NCBI RefSeq assembly: GCF_932294415.1
Contig: NC_065545.1
Coordinates: 21,360,357-21,424,356, forward strand
Length of the DNA stretch: 64,000 bases
Reading direction: 5' to 3'
Source of the DNA: Quercus robur
Lineage: Eukaryota > Streptophyta > Magnoliopsida > Fagales > Fagaceae
The translations under genes were made by a program, and so were the position numbers. The notes below the pieces were generated by a model, which worked only from the letters and a program-made list of their open reading frames with translations, was not told where the DNA came from and did no database searches. Each line of letters begins with the position of its first letter. The first letter of the stretch is position 1. Below, piece by piece: positions 1 to 11,007 of the stretch.

Positions 1-213
1 TAAGGCATAAACTTCATGCTTGAGCAAACACCAACACATTATCAACCTCCAATCCGAAATTAAACAAAAAAACACAAACAGAGAGACTAATTATATTAAA
101 AAGCTTATCTTTTTTCAATAAATGAGCTAAAACCGGGTTGTCCCATGTAACAGATCCGAATAAATATTGGATAAACCAAATTCAAAAGTTGGGAGAACAT
201 GTTTTTAACTTAC

Positions 214-347
214 TGGAAATCGAAGACGCGAAGGTCCGACCCGACAGCGACGGCAACGGATTTCTGGGTCGGGTGAACCGCTATAAGAGCCGGAGCGACC
301 TCTATATCTTTGTTGGTCTCTCCCTCTTCGATCAGAGTTTCTTCCAT
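214..347 (-). CDS. First coding exon of a WD40-like protein (partial gene)
   Basis: On the minus strand an ATG at 347 opens a 44-codon exon that ends at a strong donor (GTAAGTT) at 213-207. The peptide starts MEETLIEEG and contains PALIAVHPTQKSVAVAVGSD followed by LRVFDF, which looks like the first blade of a WD40 propeller. From family knowledge it resembles plant tRNA m7G methyltransferase non-catalytic subunits (TRM82/WDR4), but one short exon cannot settle this. The exon sits just after a CT/GAA-rich leader ending in AAACCCTAG-type sequence, common in plant 5' UTRs. The rest of the gene should lie beyond the left edge; no acceptor or second exon is evident in 1-213. Confidence 0.6.
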
Positions 348-904
348 TTTTCTTCTTCTTCTTCGCGAAGAGAGACAACTAGGGTTTTTCTTTTTGAGTT
401 TCAGTTTCAGGGTTTCGGACCCAACAAAAAGTGTTCTGATGGGTTTAGCCCATCTGGGATTTATTTATGAAGCCCAATGAGCCTATGATAAGTGAAGAAA
501 CAATACAAGACTACAAGCCCATTTTTTGTGAAGCCCAACTAGAAAATGACAAGAAAATAAACTACACATAACAAGTATAAGACATGTGAGTATTTTTAAA
601 GTAGGGTAAATGATTCGAGTTACGGAATTAGCAATATATTGTAATTATCTAAAAAAAAAAAAATATGACCAAATAGGCAAAAGAGCCTTGTAACTATACT
701 CCTTCCCCCAATTATCAAATTATCCACACACCAAAAAAAAAAAAAAAAATTAGACCAAATAATAATTATATGAATTTATGTTGAATTCTTTCATACTTAA
801 TTTATAGAGTAAACTGCAAGAAAATGGTGGAAAAAGTGTGGTCATTCATTCAAGAAGAACGAGATTGTGTAAAACATTGTGGGTGCAGATTACGTCCAGT
901 GCCT

Positions 905-1862
905 CCAGTCGTAGTTGTCAATATCGTACGATACGCGATACATATCGTATTGTCTACAAAAAGTTTCATATTGTAAGAGCGTATCGTAAATGATCATGAA
1001 TCGTCCAATACATAGATGCATATTATATGAATTGTATCGTATCGGTGAATCGTACGTATCATACGATACATAGACATGTGGGTTTAAAATGAGTTTTTTT
1101 GTTAAAATTTGTGACTTTATTTGATTTAAACAAGTTGTTAGACTTTGTTAACACAAAATTATTGGGAAACTTAATTGAGTCTAATGAAATAGCAAATCCA
1201 TGAGTTTTTTTCCTCCATTCTCTTTCACCTACAAAATTTAGACTATACTCATAACAAACACTTTCATATGTGCAAAATTATTTTCTATGCTATTAATAAT
1301 GTATTAAATGAAAATATAATTTTTTTTTATTTTGTTATTATTATTTTGAGTCTAAAAGGCTAGAATGCCAAGAAAACATATAAAGAAAAAATTATTAGAA
1401 TAAAAAAAAAACCAAAAAAAGAAGAAGTAAATGTTGATAATAATAAAGAAAATGTCTATCAAAAAATAATTTTACAAGATGCTGAACATGATGATAACAT
1501 TGACTTAGATGGAGTTCATTAGTCAAGATGACGAAAATATATTATTATTTTGGTTCATATATCATGTATTACTTCTGAGTTTAATCAAATTTGAATGTAC
1601 ATGTTATAAACATAAGTTAATTTGATTTATTTAGTTAGCTTTGTTAAATTTTATTACATAAGTAATGATTAAATTGGTCGTTAGTTAAATATATTTTGAA
1701 TTTATAATGAATAAATAACTTTTATATATGCATATCAATAATTATTTTATAATTTTATTAGGTATTTATGTATTTTACGATATACGATTCGATATAATAC
1801 ACAATACAAAAAAATCAAAAATTGACTCGCAATACGATTTACGATTTGACAACTATGCACGA
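905..1862. mobile_element. Decayed TIR DNA transposon with ATCGTA-rich ends
   Basis: The two ends form imperfect inverted repeats: TAGTTGTCAATATCGTA near 910 and the complement of TACGATTTGACAACTA near 1840-1855. Inside each end are many copies of CGTA/TATCGTA motifs in both orientations (915-1075 and 1775-1850), as in the subterminal repeats of hAT or Mutator-like elements. The middle is AT-rich with no usable reading frame; an acidic, lysine-rich stretch near 1370-1530 could be a transposase relic. No clean target duplication was found, so exact ends and superfamily are uncertain. Confidence 0.5.
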
Positions 1863-1864
1863 TC

Positions 1865-1898
1865 ATGACATGTGTTCTTAAAAAAGAACACATGTCAT
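1865..1898. repeat. Perfect 15-bp inverted repeat (hairpin)
   Basis: ATGACATGTGTTCTT, a 4-nt A spacer, then the exact reverse complement. It lies directly beside the right end of the TIR element. It could be a cruciform or the core of a small foldback element. Confidence 0.85.
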
Positions 1899-2319
1899 AA
1901 TCACAATGGTCCAATGTCACAGCACACTCTGGACCTAAGCTGCATACAAACGTTGTAATTTGTGTATGAATAATTGTGTTGGTTCGATGCTGAATTTGAC
2001 ATGACCCATGACATATGGGGTGTGGAAATGTCTTCTACAATTATTTATAGTAATAGATATATTGATTGATTGATTGATTACTATTTTACTGGTGCTAGAC
2101 TTTGAATGCTGCCTCTATAAATAGGACTTCCTGTCAGAACTACAAAGAAGCAATAGAAGAGAAAATAAGGCCAAGGATTATGGCTTTAAAAGATACAAAC
2201 AAAACAAGGTAGCTTAGAAAATAGCTCATTTCCTTGTGTTTTAAAAAGGAGGGATCTGTGTTCTCTCAACAAGAGAACAATTTCACAAGAAGGAACAACA
2301 AGAACAAATAATAAGAGAC

Positions 2320-3351
2320 CTAAATTACCAGCTGTGTACACCCAAAAATAGTTCCGCGGCACCTTGTCATCGGAGCTGCCTGGCGCCAAGTTGGTCTCTC
2401 ACTCCCTACCATCAGTACATCAACATCAGACATTGGCTCAATGTCCCAGTTCCACCGGTCAGGGCCAAGAACTCCTCCAATAAAATAAATCTCATCTCCC
2501 AGCCCAATCATTGCAAACCCAATTCTCCGACGAAACTCAGATGCTGATACAACCACCTTTTTCCCATCCTGCTTGAAGATTACTCCATGACTCATTAAAT
2601 AGAACGCACCCTTAACAACTGCCATTGGGCCTTGGAGACCACCAGAATCCTCAACCGTCCATCCAAGCCTTGCATCATCCAAGACTTGGACTGTTGATAA
2701 CCCCTTGTGTAAGACATGAACTTTGCCTCCAATCACCACCCCTGAACAAGCTGAATTGTGGGTGCGGTGGAGATCAGGTACTGGAATCCATATATCCTTC
2801 TCTGGATCATATATTTCTGCTTGAGAAACTGATTTTCTGCAGCTGGTGAAACCACCAGCAACAACAATTTTTCCATCCAAAACACAACATGCAAACATAG
2901 AACGAGGTAAAAGCATAGATGCGCGAGGGGACCATTGTCGAGTCACAGGGTCATATGACCATACCTCATTGGTAGCAAAGCTCCCATCTTGGTCACCAGT
3001 CAAGGGGTCAACAGCATCACTGCCACCACCAAGCACAAACAACTTTCCAGCAGTGGAAACAGCACCGAAGTGGGCAAGGTGCCTAATTTTGGAGGGGAGA
3101 ACAGGGAGCGTAATCCAAAGGTCATGGAGAGGGTCATAAAGCTGCCATAAATTTTCAGGCTCAAAAGCACACACGCACAATAGATCCTCTGTTGCTCCAA
3201 CCTCCTGTCTAGCTTTAAATAGTTCGGAGCTACGGATAGCAGCTCTCCACGAACGAGAAACAAGCTCCAACCTAGGATGGAGGTAGAAGGGAACCCGTGC
3301 AAGGCACCTCAGGGCAACAGCGTCAGGAAGTCCTTCAATCAGCTCAGACAT
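2320..3351 (-). CDS. SKIP30: F-box/kelch-repeat protein, SKIP30 type
   Basis: A single-exon reading frame of 343 residues. It begins MSELIEGLPDAVALRCLARV, a plant F-box (about residues 1-45) that binds SKP1 in an SCF ubiquitin ligase. Kelch repeats follow (about 80-330), with signatures such as LFVLGGGSDAV, KIVVAGGFTSCRKS and EIYFIGGVLGPDRWNWDIEP. The ending MTRCRGTIFGCTQLVI matches the conserved C-terminus of Arabidopsis SKIP30. The frame stays open for 30 codons further upstream, but those cross a splice acceptor at 3431-3430, so the MSELIEG methionine is the right start. Short upstream ORFs (for example ATGAAAAGGATGAAACAGTGA) precede it in the leader. Expected role: substrate receptor for proteasomal degradation; the target cannot be read from the sequence. 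Confidence 0.95.
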   Translation of the reverse strand: MSELIEGLPDAVALRCLARVPFYLHPRLELVSRSWRAAIRSSELFKARQEVGATEDLLCVCAFEPENLWQLYDPLHDLWITLPVLPSKIRHLAHFGAVSTAGKLFVLGGGSDAVDPLTGDQDGSFATNEVWSYDPVTRQWSPRASMLLPRSMFACCVLDGKIVVAGGFTSCRKSVSQAEIYDPEKDIWIPVPDLHRTHNSACSGVVIGGKVHVLHKGLSTVQVLDDARLGWTVEDSGGLQGPMAVVKGAFYLMSHGVIFKQDGKKVVVSASEFRRRIGFAMIGLGDEIYFIGGVLGPDRWNWDIEPMSDVDVLMVGSERPTWRQAAPMTRCRGTIFGCTQLVI

Positions 3352-4341
3352 AATAATCACTGTTTCATCCTTTTCATATGATTCTTCACTGGTTATTTCT
3401 TGATGCACAGGAGCATTGACACATGCAATCTGAAAGATCAAAATATAGAGGGATATGGATATATGAGAACAAAGTCACCACTATTGAATCTCAACATAAA
3501 TTACAAATCAAGATGCAATTGAAGGTTTAAATGATAATGGAATCACTATGTTTCTCTTTTGAAGCATCTAATTGAAGCCTGCAAGCATCACCACCAACAG
3601 TGGTAACATATATTTGTGACTGTACTATCTCAATAGAACCATAAAAGCAACAGTGACAAGGAAGTGGGCTCTTTATAACTCCTTGCAAACAAAAATACAG
3701 AATTGTATGATGTATATCCAATTATCCATGAGTAATCCAAAGTGACCTGAACAAATTATCTAAAAGAAGGGGAATTGGTAGGGAAGAGGTCATGCAGCAA
3801 CGGAAAAGGGAATAGCTGGTAATTTCTGTGTGATTTCTAATTTAGGCATTTATGAGGATTTATCTATGCGGCTGATGTGTGACATCCAATAAAGAAGAGG
3901 CTTGTGAGGGTAATTAACCATAGATGGTAATGGCCTCAACGGTTTATCAAGAATTTGTGATCAATTTAAAAAACTGGTCAATTCCATGTGATCTAAGTTA
4001 AATAAAAGGGTAACAAACAAGCATGTAGGTAGGGTGATTTGATTTCAACAAAGACAAGAAAAAGAGGGTAGACAATTATTCTGATATAACAGCCATTAGA
4101 ACCAGTATACAAAGTACTGTAATGGATCATAAAATCTCCAGCAATAAGTATTTTAAGGTACCATGAAAATATTTTAGAGTGGCAATAAGTTACATCAAAT
4201 GTCAAATGTCAAATGTCCATAAAAAAACTGCAGGTCCTACTGTATATTTTCTAAAAGATAAAAACATTCAGAAGGAAAAGAAGGCTTGACCCTATGAACA
4301 CCCTATATAACGATCATAGGGCTGAAAGCCTCACACCCCAC

Positions 4342-4366
4342 TATATATATATATATATATATATAT
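4342..4366. repeat. (TA)n microsatellite
   Basis: About twelve TA units inside the 5' UTR intron of the SKIP30 gene. Confidence 0.95.
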
Positions 4367-5139
4367 TCATTTCAAATATTATAACCCCATGAGTGTTCTG
4401 ACTTCACATTCATCATTAACCTATTAAACTACAAAAACAGTATCACTCTTCAACAATCTTGTGGTCCCCTATGAAACCAAACAAAAGAGATCTGATCTCA
4501 CCAATTTTTGGTTCATATCTTTAATCCATTGGGTAATGTTTTGACACATAACTTTCAATTTGAGATCTCAATTTTCCAACAGCCTATGATATATGGATTT
4601 TTGAAAAACAGAACTCAGCTGTCAGTTTCAAATCTAAAGTTTTGAGTCACAAAATGCTTTCAAATATGAATTGTTACAAAGCCTTTAGAAACAAGGAATT
4701 AAGACATAGGAACTCATAACTGCCCCTTCTAAATCATTGACAATAAATGCTACCACTAAATCTCGCAAAGGATGAGGAATGGAAAGCAAACTTAAAAACT
4801 GCTTCAAATAAGAACTTGACTTCTTAATCAATTTGATAGTTTTCCTCAATTTTCCCATATCCAAACAGAGTTTAGACACTTTCCATGTCCCAATTGGCCT
4901 TAATTATAGATTAAGCAATGACCAAAGTTGAGCTAGGAAATGAGGATTTGGTTAGAAGAAAATTTAGCCAGCTCACTTAAAAATTTTCAATGCTTATTAG
5001 ATAGAAAGGAAGAGTGAATTTACTATAAAACATTCATAAGAACTCTCCTTTCCCACGATATGGACATATTCATGTCACAGCTACATGCATACATACATTT
5101 AATGAAACAACATTTGTACATATGCATATTTGATGGTTA

Positions 5140-5225
5140 TAACAATGGGGGTGGGGGATTTTGAACCCTGAATGTCTCTGTTGGAAAAACTAGGAAGTGC
5201 TAATTGAACTACAAGGCTCTTGGGA
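5140..5225 (-). mobile_element. tRNA-derived SINE fragment
   Basis: Read on the minus strand there is an A-box-like TAGTTCAATTAGCA followed about 35 bp later by a B-box-like GGGTTCAAAATCC. This is the internal RNA polymerase III promoter layout of plant SINEs. The tail is not recognisable, so this is a fragment. Confidence 0.5.
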
Positions 5226-5520
5226 CCATATGTGCATATGCATAAGCATGCATGCGTACATACATACAATGAAACAACAAACACGGCTCTTGCGACCAAA
5301 TGAGCAACAGAAAAAATGTTGATGTCACAATGATTTCTAAGTCATAGTAATTTGTTAATTTGTAAAAGTATAATATAGTTAAACAAGAAGGTGACTGGAT
5401 ATCTTTTCTTGTAATTTTCTAAAGAATGCAAAACCAAATCCTTTTGTAGTAAGCCAATGGCATAACAATATGAGTATCCATACATAAATAGCCTATCCAT
5501 GATTTTTGAATGAGTAATAC

Positions 5521-5600
5521 CCTTTATTTTTGAACCCACAACCTCACTTTTCACTTATTTTTATGGGAGAAGGAAGTGTCATTTGAGCTATAACTCATTG
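5521..5600 (-). mobile_element. tRNA-derived SINE fragment
   Basis: Minus strand: TAGCTCAAATGAC (A-box-like), then TGGGTTCAAAAA (degenerate B-box). It has the same layout as the copy at 5140-5225 and lies in the same intron. Confidence 0.5.
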
Positions 5601-6850
5601 CCAAACTTTGTTGGTTGATCTCTCAAACTAAAACTTTTATGTTGGTTGTCCAGCTGATGTCAATAAATACATTCAAGTATATCCAGATATAAGAAAATTT
5701 GGAGTAGCAGATTATGGTATGAACTTATGTGGTATACGTAATGTCAACAAAGAGCATTAGTACCAAATTCTGAAGTAATATAAACAACAGCGTTAGTCCC
5801 AAATTTTGAACAAAAAGCAAACTGATTGCAGAAATTCCACATGGTACTTTTTTCAAATGATTTAGATTTGAACCTAAAACTAACACCAGGCCAACACTCA
5901 AATTTCCAAAAATAGGAATTCAAAATACGACACATAAATTTGGCTTGAGGGGAACCCAACCATATGACACAACAAAAAAGGCATTGTTTAACATAGATTT
6001 AAGAGTATAACTCGCTGAAAACACAAAGGTAAATAGTATGGGATCTATAATAGAGCTTCTCCATCCTTCAGAAACTAAAAGAAACCTCACGAACTAAGAA
6101 GATGAACACAAGAATTTGATCAAAGAACACCAACCGTCCCCATTGACACATGATCCATCCATGTCTAAAACACTAACATTATCAACAGAACTCTCAACTC
6201 TCAAGTAAAACCCACATGCATTTGTACTTATATTAACACAGAATCAAGGAAACTCACAGGTAATAAAACAACCAAAATTCATTTAACTGCACAGAGTTAA
6301 TCAAATTCCACAATCACAACCAAGCACCCTTATGCCTAATTCATTGACCAATTCATGTACAAACACAAGAAAATCAAAACCTCAAAGCAACAGAAATAAA
6401 AATCAAAATCAAAACCCCCACTTTCAACCCCACCAACAAAACACAAAAAAGAAATATTTTTTAACCAAAAAAACCAATACAAGCACAATCCTTCGGCTTT
6501 AAGATAAAACCCATATGGAATTCAACCTCAGAAATAATGGGTATTCAACAGAATTCAAAAATAAACCAAAATTTAAACCGATTTCCCACAAATTATTCTC
6601 AAATGAAGAACTAAAAAAAGACTCTGATTTTATCAAATTTGGCTTGCAAAAGAGAGACAGAAAGCCAAGCAGTTATTTACCTCAAAGCCAGAGACCCCTT
6701 GAAGAACCAAAGATTGGCACTTTGCTGCTTAGATATTCTACAGAGAGAAAGAGGGTAGCGTAGGATTTAGAAGGCTTTGCCTAAGAGGATGGACTTTCAC
6801 AGCTTTACAAATAAAAATAAAAACGCAGAGTTTCAAGAGCAAAGGTTTTT

Positions 6851-7432
6851 ATGACAACTTGTGTCCAAGGAAATGTGTACTTTCTTTTCTGTGAGAGCGT
6901 TATACCTTATAAGAATATGGTTATTATTAGACCCTTTTATTTTACATATATGAATTCTATTTTCTCATAATTATTATTATTATTAAGTTTCAAATATAAA
7001 AACCTTTAAAAAAACAATATTTTTCACAATTTTTACATTTTTTTTTTTTTTTGGATAGACTTGAACAAAAATAGTGTTCTTCTACAAAATACAATCAATG
7101 GGTCAGAGTGAAAAAAATGTGTATTCCTAACATTTCAATTCGTATACGGCATATAGCTATAGGGGCATAGCATTGGCGTACTCTACTGAACATAGAATAG
7201 GCACTTGGGATATTCTTTTAATTCCTTTGGGTTTTTCTTTGTTTTCCCTCTTGTCACTGCAGAAAATGGCACTTTTGTTATTTTTCCTTCATGAACCATG
7301 CTAGGTTTGACACATCTATGGCACGTGGTTGATATGATCAAAATAAAAATAGAAGTAAATTCTGCCGGCTTTTTCATGCTTAGCTTAGCTGGCGTGCGAT
7401 TGTTGACGTTTCATCACTTGGGTTTTTTTTTT

Positions 7433-7463
<31 letters not shown>

Positions 7464-8256
7464 GTGTGTGGTTTTGAAATTGAATTGATTTTTTCACCAA
7501 CAAGGGTTGTTAGCTCACAATCTCACATTAATGATGTATAAAGTGACTTTTGGCTTTTCCCTAGAGAATACCATTAAATTAGAAGGTTTAATTGTGATTT
7601 AGATCTATATATTCAAGAAATATAGAACGTTTTAAAAAATTAAGAAAAAGAAGTATATTATGAACACCAAGGACCCTTTCTTGATTAGGGTGATTTCTAA
7701 TTAGACTATTACATTCTTTTTGTTTCATTTACCACGTCAAAAGCTTTAAAGGATCTATTTTTAGTATTAGTGGATTTGTTCTCAAGTTTTTTATTGGGTG
7801 ACAAAACATTTTACTAGTCAAATTAACTGAAATTTACACACTTTTAACTTACATTGTCGATTAGTTCTAGGCAACATATTTATTATGCATCAATCACAAC
7901 ATATTACATCAATAATTGAAAAAAAAAATTGTGATGTTTCTAAACTTATCAATTTTGAAAATAATATTAATGTCATTCCATTTGACACTAAAATGTTCAT
8001 CTTTTATTTTAAAATTTTCTGGCCATCTAGTACAGATTTTGTCTCCTTGGAGAGTGGTGTGTAAGATATATGAAGAATTTTAATGAAGAGCCAGTGTGAA
8101 AGGCATGAAGATATGTCTAGATGGGGTGCCCAATGCACACAGAAGTCAGAAGTGCTCTCAATTTTCAGCATTTGGCACGAAAATATGGAAATTAGCCAGA
8201 TTGCTTGACAAATTAGCAGAGCTAAGTGGCATTTTAGTTTACACTATTCCATGTAA
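6851..8256. other. AT-rich intergenic DNA with a T20-G22 tract
   Basis: No gene is visible. The notable item is a run of about 20 T followed by about 22 G at 7423-7464. The remainder is AT-rich spacer with only short open frames. Confidence 0.7.
7423..7464 (+). repeat. Homopolymer tract T20 then G22
   Basis: Twenty T directly followed by twenty-two G, then TGTGTG. Long G runs are rare in this AT-rich sequence. The tract could form G-quadruplex structures and is also a place where read lengths and assemblies are often unreliable. Confidence 0.9.
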
Positions 8257-8640
8257 TCTATATATATATATATTAATAGGGAAAACTGAAAGAAAATCCA
8301 GTTAGATTTTAATTAGATTTTCAATTTTGCACCACTTGTCCTACCCAAAACTTAAAAATAAAAATAAAAAAAAAATCTAATTAGATTATAAATTGGAGTC
8401 CAATTTATGCCACATGTCTTATCCAAATTTTATAATTTTTGTGCCAAAATAAATGATGCATTAACATTTAACACGGAAGCCATGAAAATCACAATAATAA
8501 TGCTCATTGGCCTAAGCAAGAACATTCCACCTGCACACTTTTATTGGTGAACTCAGTAGACTCTGGAGCTCTTCTAATACCACTACCAGAACTGAGGAGT
8601 CCAACGAGAAAGACTTTAAAAATAAAACCTCATCTCCTTC

Positions 8641-8931
8641 TCCTAATTCCATATCGTCATCCCATGTCTCCTCCTTCTTCTCTCTCAACCTCTACCAACT
8701 AGATCCACACACCACCCTCTCCTCCTCCTTTTGGATTTCTAAGAGCAAGCCCGGGTTCAAACACAATGTTCAATCCCACTCTTCTTTGCTTCACATTCTC
8801 ATACATTACGCTTCATTGGCGCCTCCAAGAAGATTCCAATCTCAATGATCAGTTCTTTTCGTTAACCAGATGATGTTGCCTTTGTCTTGGACTTCCTGTG
8901 CTGCATGAATCGCCAAAAAAAGATAAAATTT
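8641..8931 (+). pseudogene. Fragment of a pentatricopeptide-repeat (PPR) gene
   Basis: A reading frame gives SSSHVSSFFSLNLYQLDPHT, then KPGFKHNVQSHSSLLHILIH, then a stop at FQSQ*. A shifted frame continues SMISSF, a stop, and PDDVAFVLDF followed by NR. This order matches the N-terminal part of plant PPR proteins, where the motif ...KPGFKHNVQSHSSLLHILI... is followed by a segment ending ...DDVAFVLDF... PPR proteins bind organelle RNA. This copy has a frameshift and two stops, no PPR array and no transit-peptide start, and it lies inside a Helitron, so it is best read as captured gene debris. Confidence 0.6.
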
Positions 8932-9841
8932 TAGATTCAGTTCTCTTAAGAGCTATAACATGCTATGAATGAGACTTTTCAGGTTACACTAAGCGAGCCA
9001 AAATGGTTTAAGTTATGTATCGTAGATCCCACTTCTACAAACACACATAGGCACACAAACTAGAGTCTATTAGAAGTAAGATTTTTTTATTTAAAAAAAT
9101 GTGCACATATCTACGTACGTAACTCTTTAGCTTTTTGGATGGGGATCCAATATGTATTGGGTTGATGCTATGCCATATGTGTATTTTGCAAAAATATGAA
9201 TTAGATATGGTAATAACATTTGGTTTGAAAATAAAGTAGAAATGTCAGAATCCATGCACAAATTGCGATTCTTTTAAAGACATTTTCTTGCGGCATTGCT
9301 GTATTTTGGTGCTTTGAGAATCATTAAAATGTGTCTTAACAAGGGCTATTTTGTATTTATCTGATGTAACCATGATTTTTCATGTGAATATCATTTAAAT
9401 AGATGAAAAGTTCAAGTGGATAAAACCCTGTGGATTTACTGTAATTATTTCTATCATTATTATTACAGCCACATGAGGTTCATGATGGACAGAGAAAGAT
9501 AGAACAATTTTTGGCTGTTTACATGAAATTTTGTTGTCAGAGATATTTGATTCATAATGCTTTTTTCTTTTTTCTATTTGTATTTTGGATGTAAATTTTA
9601 TTCTTTTTGTTAAAAATTTATTTTAAAAATTATCAACATGAAAATAATAATAATAATAATTATCAGACATGTTAAGTTCTAATTTCTGTGGAAGGCACAA
9701 ATAATTATTAAACACGTTTGGTAGATTAATAAACATTGTACAGCTCCCATACAACACTATAACTTAGATTCTAATAATGAATTTGTTAAAAAAATATTGA
9801 AAAATATTTTAGTAATTAATCAAGGTATGACACCGATGAGT

Positions 9842-10015
9842 TTATTTATTTATTTTTTTTATAGAGTTTCAACCTATAACATCAACTTCTGATGATTGTG
9901 CTCAGTATCATCAGACTAAAACACCGATCACTTTTTTGTTTAGGTGAAGAATGAATCCTGGATCTCTTATTCAACCATGACAAATTTTACCAGTTGAGCT
10001 AACTGAAACCCACAG
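9842..10015 (-). mobile_element. tRNA-derived SINE with near-perfect target duplication
   Basis: Minus strand: TTAGCTCAACTGGTAAA (A-box region) near the start, then AAGAGATCCAGGATTCA, and a 3' part GGTTGAAACTCTATAAAA followed by an (AAAT)n tail. Flanks are CACCGATGAGT (9831-9841) and CACCGAAGAGT (10016-10026), 10 of 11 identical. Layout and wording of the 3' part agree with a widespread plant SINE family. Confidence 0.75.
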
Positions 10016-10514
10016 CACCGAAGAGTCTTAGGGTTAAAAAGAAATGACTGAATCCATTAGGCCCAGCAATACCCTAAAACAAAAGCTGATAATGCAACCT
10101 AATAAGTGGAGATCAATGGTTTTGTATAGAACTTGCTTCCTATTAAATTTTGATGGTATGTAATAATGGAAACTATCTTTTAACTTCCAAATAGTAAAAG
10201 TTATGTAGGCAAATTAAAGGCATTAGCTTAGCAAGAGGTTGAACCATGGTATCGAAATCTTGATAGTGTCCCCTATGCCAAGTAAAAGGATGATTGAATG
10301 TGCTAGCTTGATGATAACACACACAAGTTTCATTTGAATTTGTTCTTGGCTTCACTATACATTACAGCTCCAATAACCAAGAGCCTGTAACTTGCCATCC
10401 CAATAATTGAAATTACGTTTTTAACTATCAAAATTGAAATAACCACAAAAACAATAATCTCATATTTTGATGAAGCATTTTATAAACTGTAGCTTATATT
10501 AATATCTTAAATTA

Positions 10515-10554
<40 letters not shown>

Positions 10555-10974
10555 ACAAAATAAGAAATTAAAAATAAACCAAGATCTCTTTGACTTTTTT
10601 TTTTTTTTAAATAGTTTTTAGTGTGTTTGGATTAATATTTTGTTAATTTGTTAAAAGTGGACAAAAATATAATCATATATATTATATTAAGTTGAAGTAC
10701 AATTTTAGAATTCAAATCGAATCAAATTAATTTCTAATTGTAGTTTAATTTTGTGTTATGTGTCCAGTTTGATTTTTAAATGTTGGTGTCAAGTTACCTC
10801 CATTCATAATGCTCAATGTGGAAACCGAATCTACCAAGATGAACATCTTATCATCACAATTGTTAATGTTTCCAAGCATAAGCACGGGCTACATGCTAGT
10901 TGAGAATAAAAGTTCATGACTTATGAGTAGCTATAGAAAGATTTTGAAACAAATTTGTTAGCCTTTATAATTTA

Positions 10975-11007
10975 CTAGTGTGTAGCCTCGTATATATACA
11001 TGGGTAC
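10975..11007 (-). mobile_element. 3' end of a minus-strand Helitron, split by element A
   Basis: On the minus strand the sequence ends ACACACTAG|T, the same CTAG-T terminus as the other Helitrons, with CTAG at 10978-10975. Thirty-three bases inside the Helitron the Gypsy element A begins (11008). The Helitron should resume after the target duplication at 21441-21445. Confidence 0.55.

Larger units (their letters stand above)
3352..6850 (-). other. 5' leader of the SKIP30 gene with a 3.25-kb UTR intron
   Basis: A TTTCAG acceptor at 3431-3430 lies about 80 bp before the ATG after a pyrimidine-rich stretch. A donor GAG|GTAAATAA lies at 6681|6680. The sequence from 6681 to about 6850 on the minus strand looks like a leader exon: CT-rich, no long frame. 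The intron 3430-6680 holds the SINE fragments at 5140 and 5521 and a TA repeat at 4342, and no gene. The exact transcription start is unknown. Confidence 0.6.
8257..10899 (+). mobile_element. Helitron (plus strand) carrying a PPR gene fragment
   Basis: The 5' end is TC at 8257, preceded by A (8256); the 3' end is CTAG at 10896-10899, followed by T (10900). This is the Helitron rule of insertion between A and T. The last 20 bp (GCACGGGCTACATGCTAG) match the 3' end of the Helitron at 41775. The 5' region (TATA run, then AATAGGG and GAAAATCC) matches the 5' ends of the other copies. No Rep/helicase gene is present, so it is non-autonomous. It contains the PPR fragment (8641-8931), a SINE (9842-10015) and a long A run (about 10518-10550); the rest is unrecognised AT-rich DNA. 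Confidence 0.65.

Noticed and set aside
138-470. 110-codon plus-strand frame
   Set aside because: It is antisense to the WD40-like first exon (214-347); its Ser/Arg run comes from the CT-rich leader.
2846-3302. Plus- and minus-strand frames inside SKIP30
   Set aside because: Shadows of the F-box/kelch gene in other frames; no motif of their own.
5140-5225. Functional tRNA gene
   Set aside because: A- and B-box-like motifs exist but no cloverleaf or anticodon arm can be drawn; SINE is the better call.
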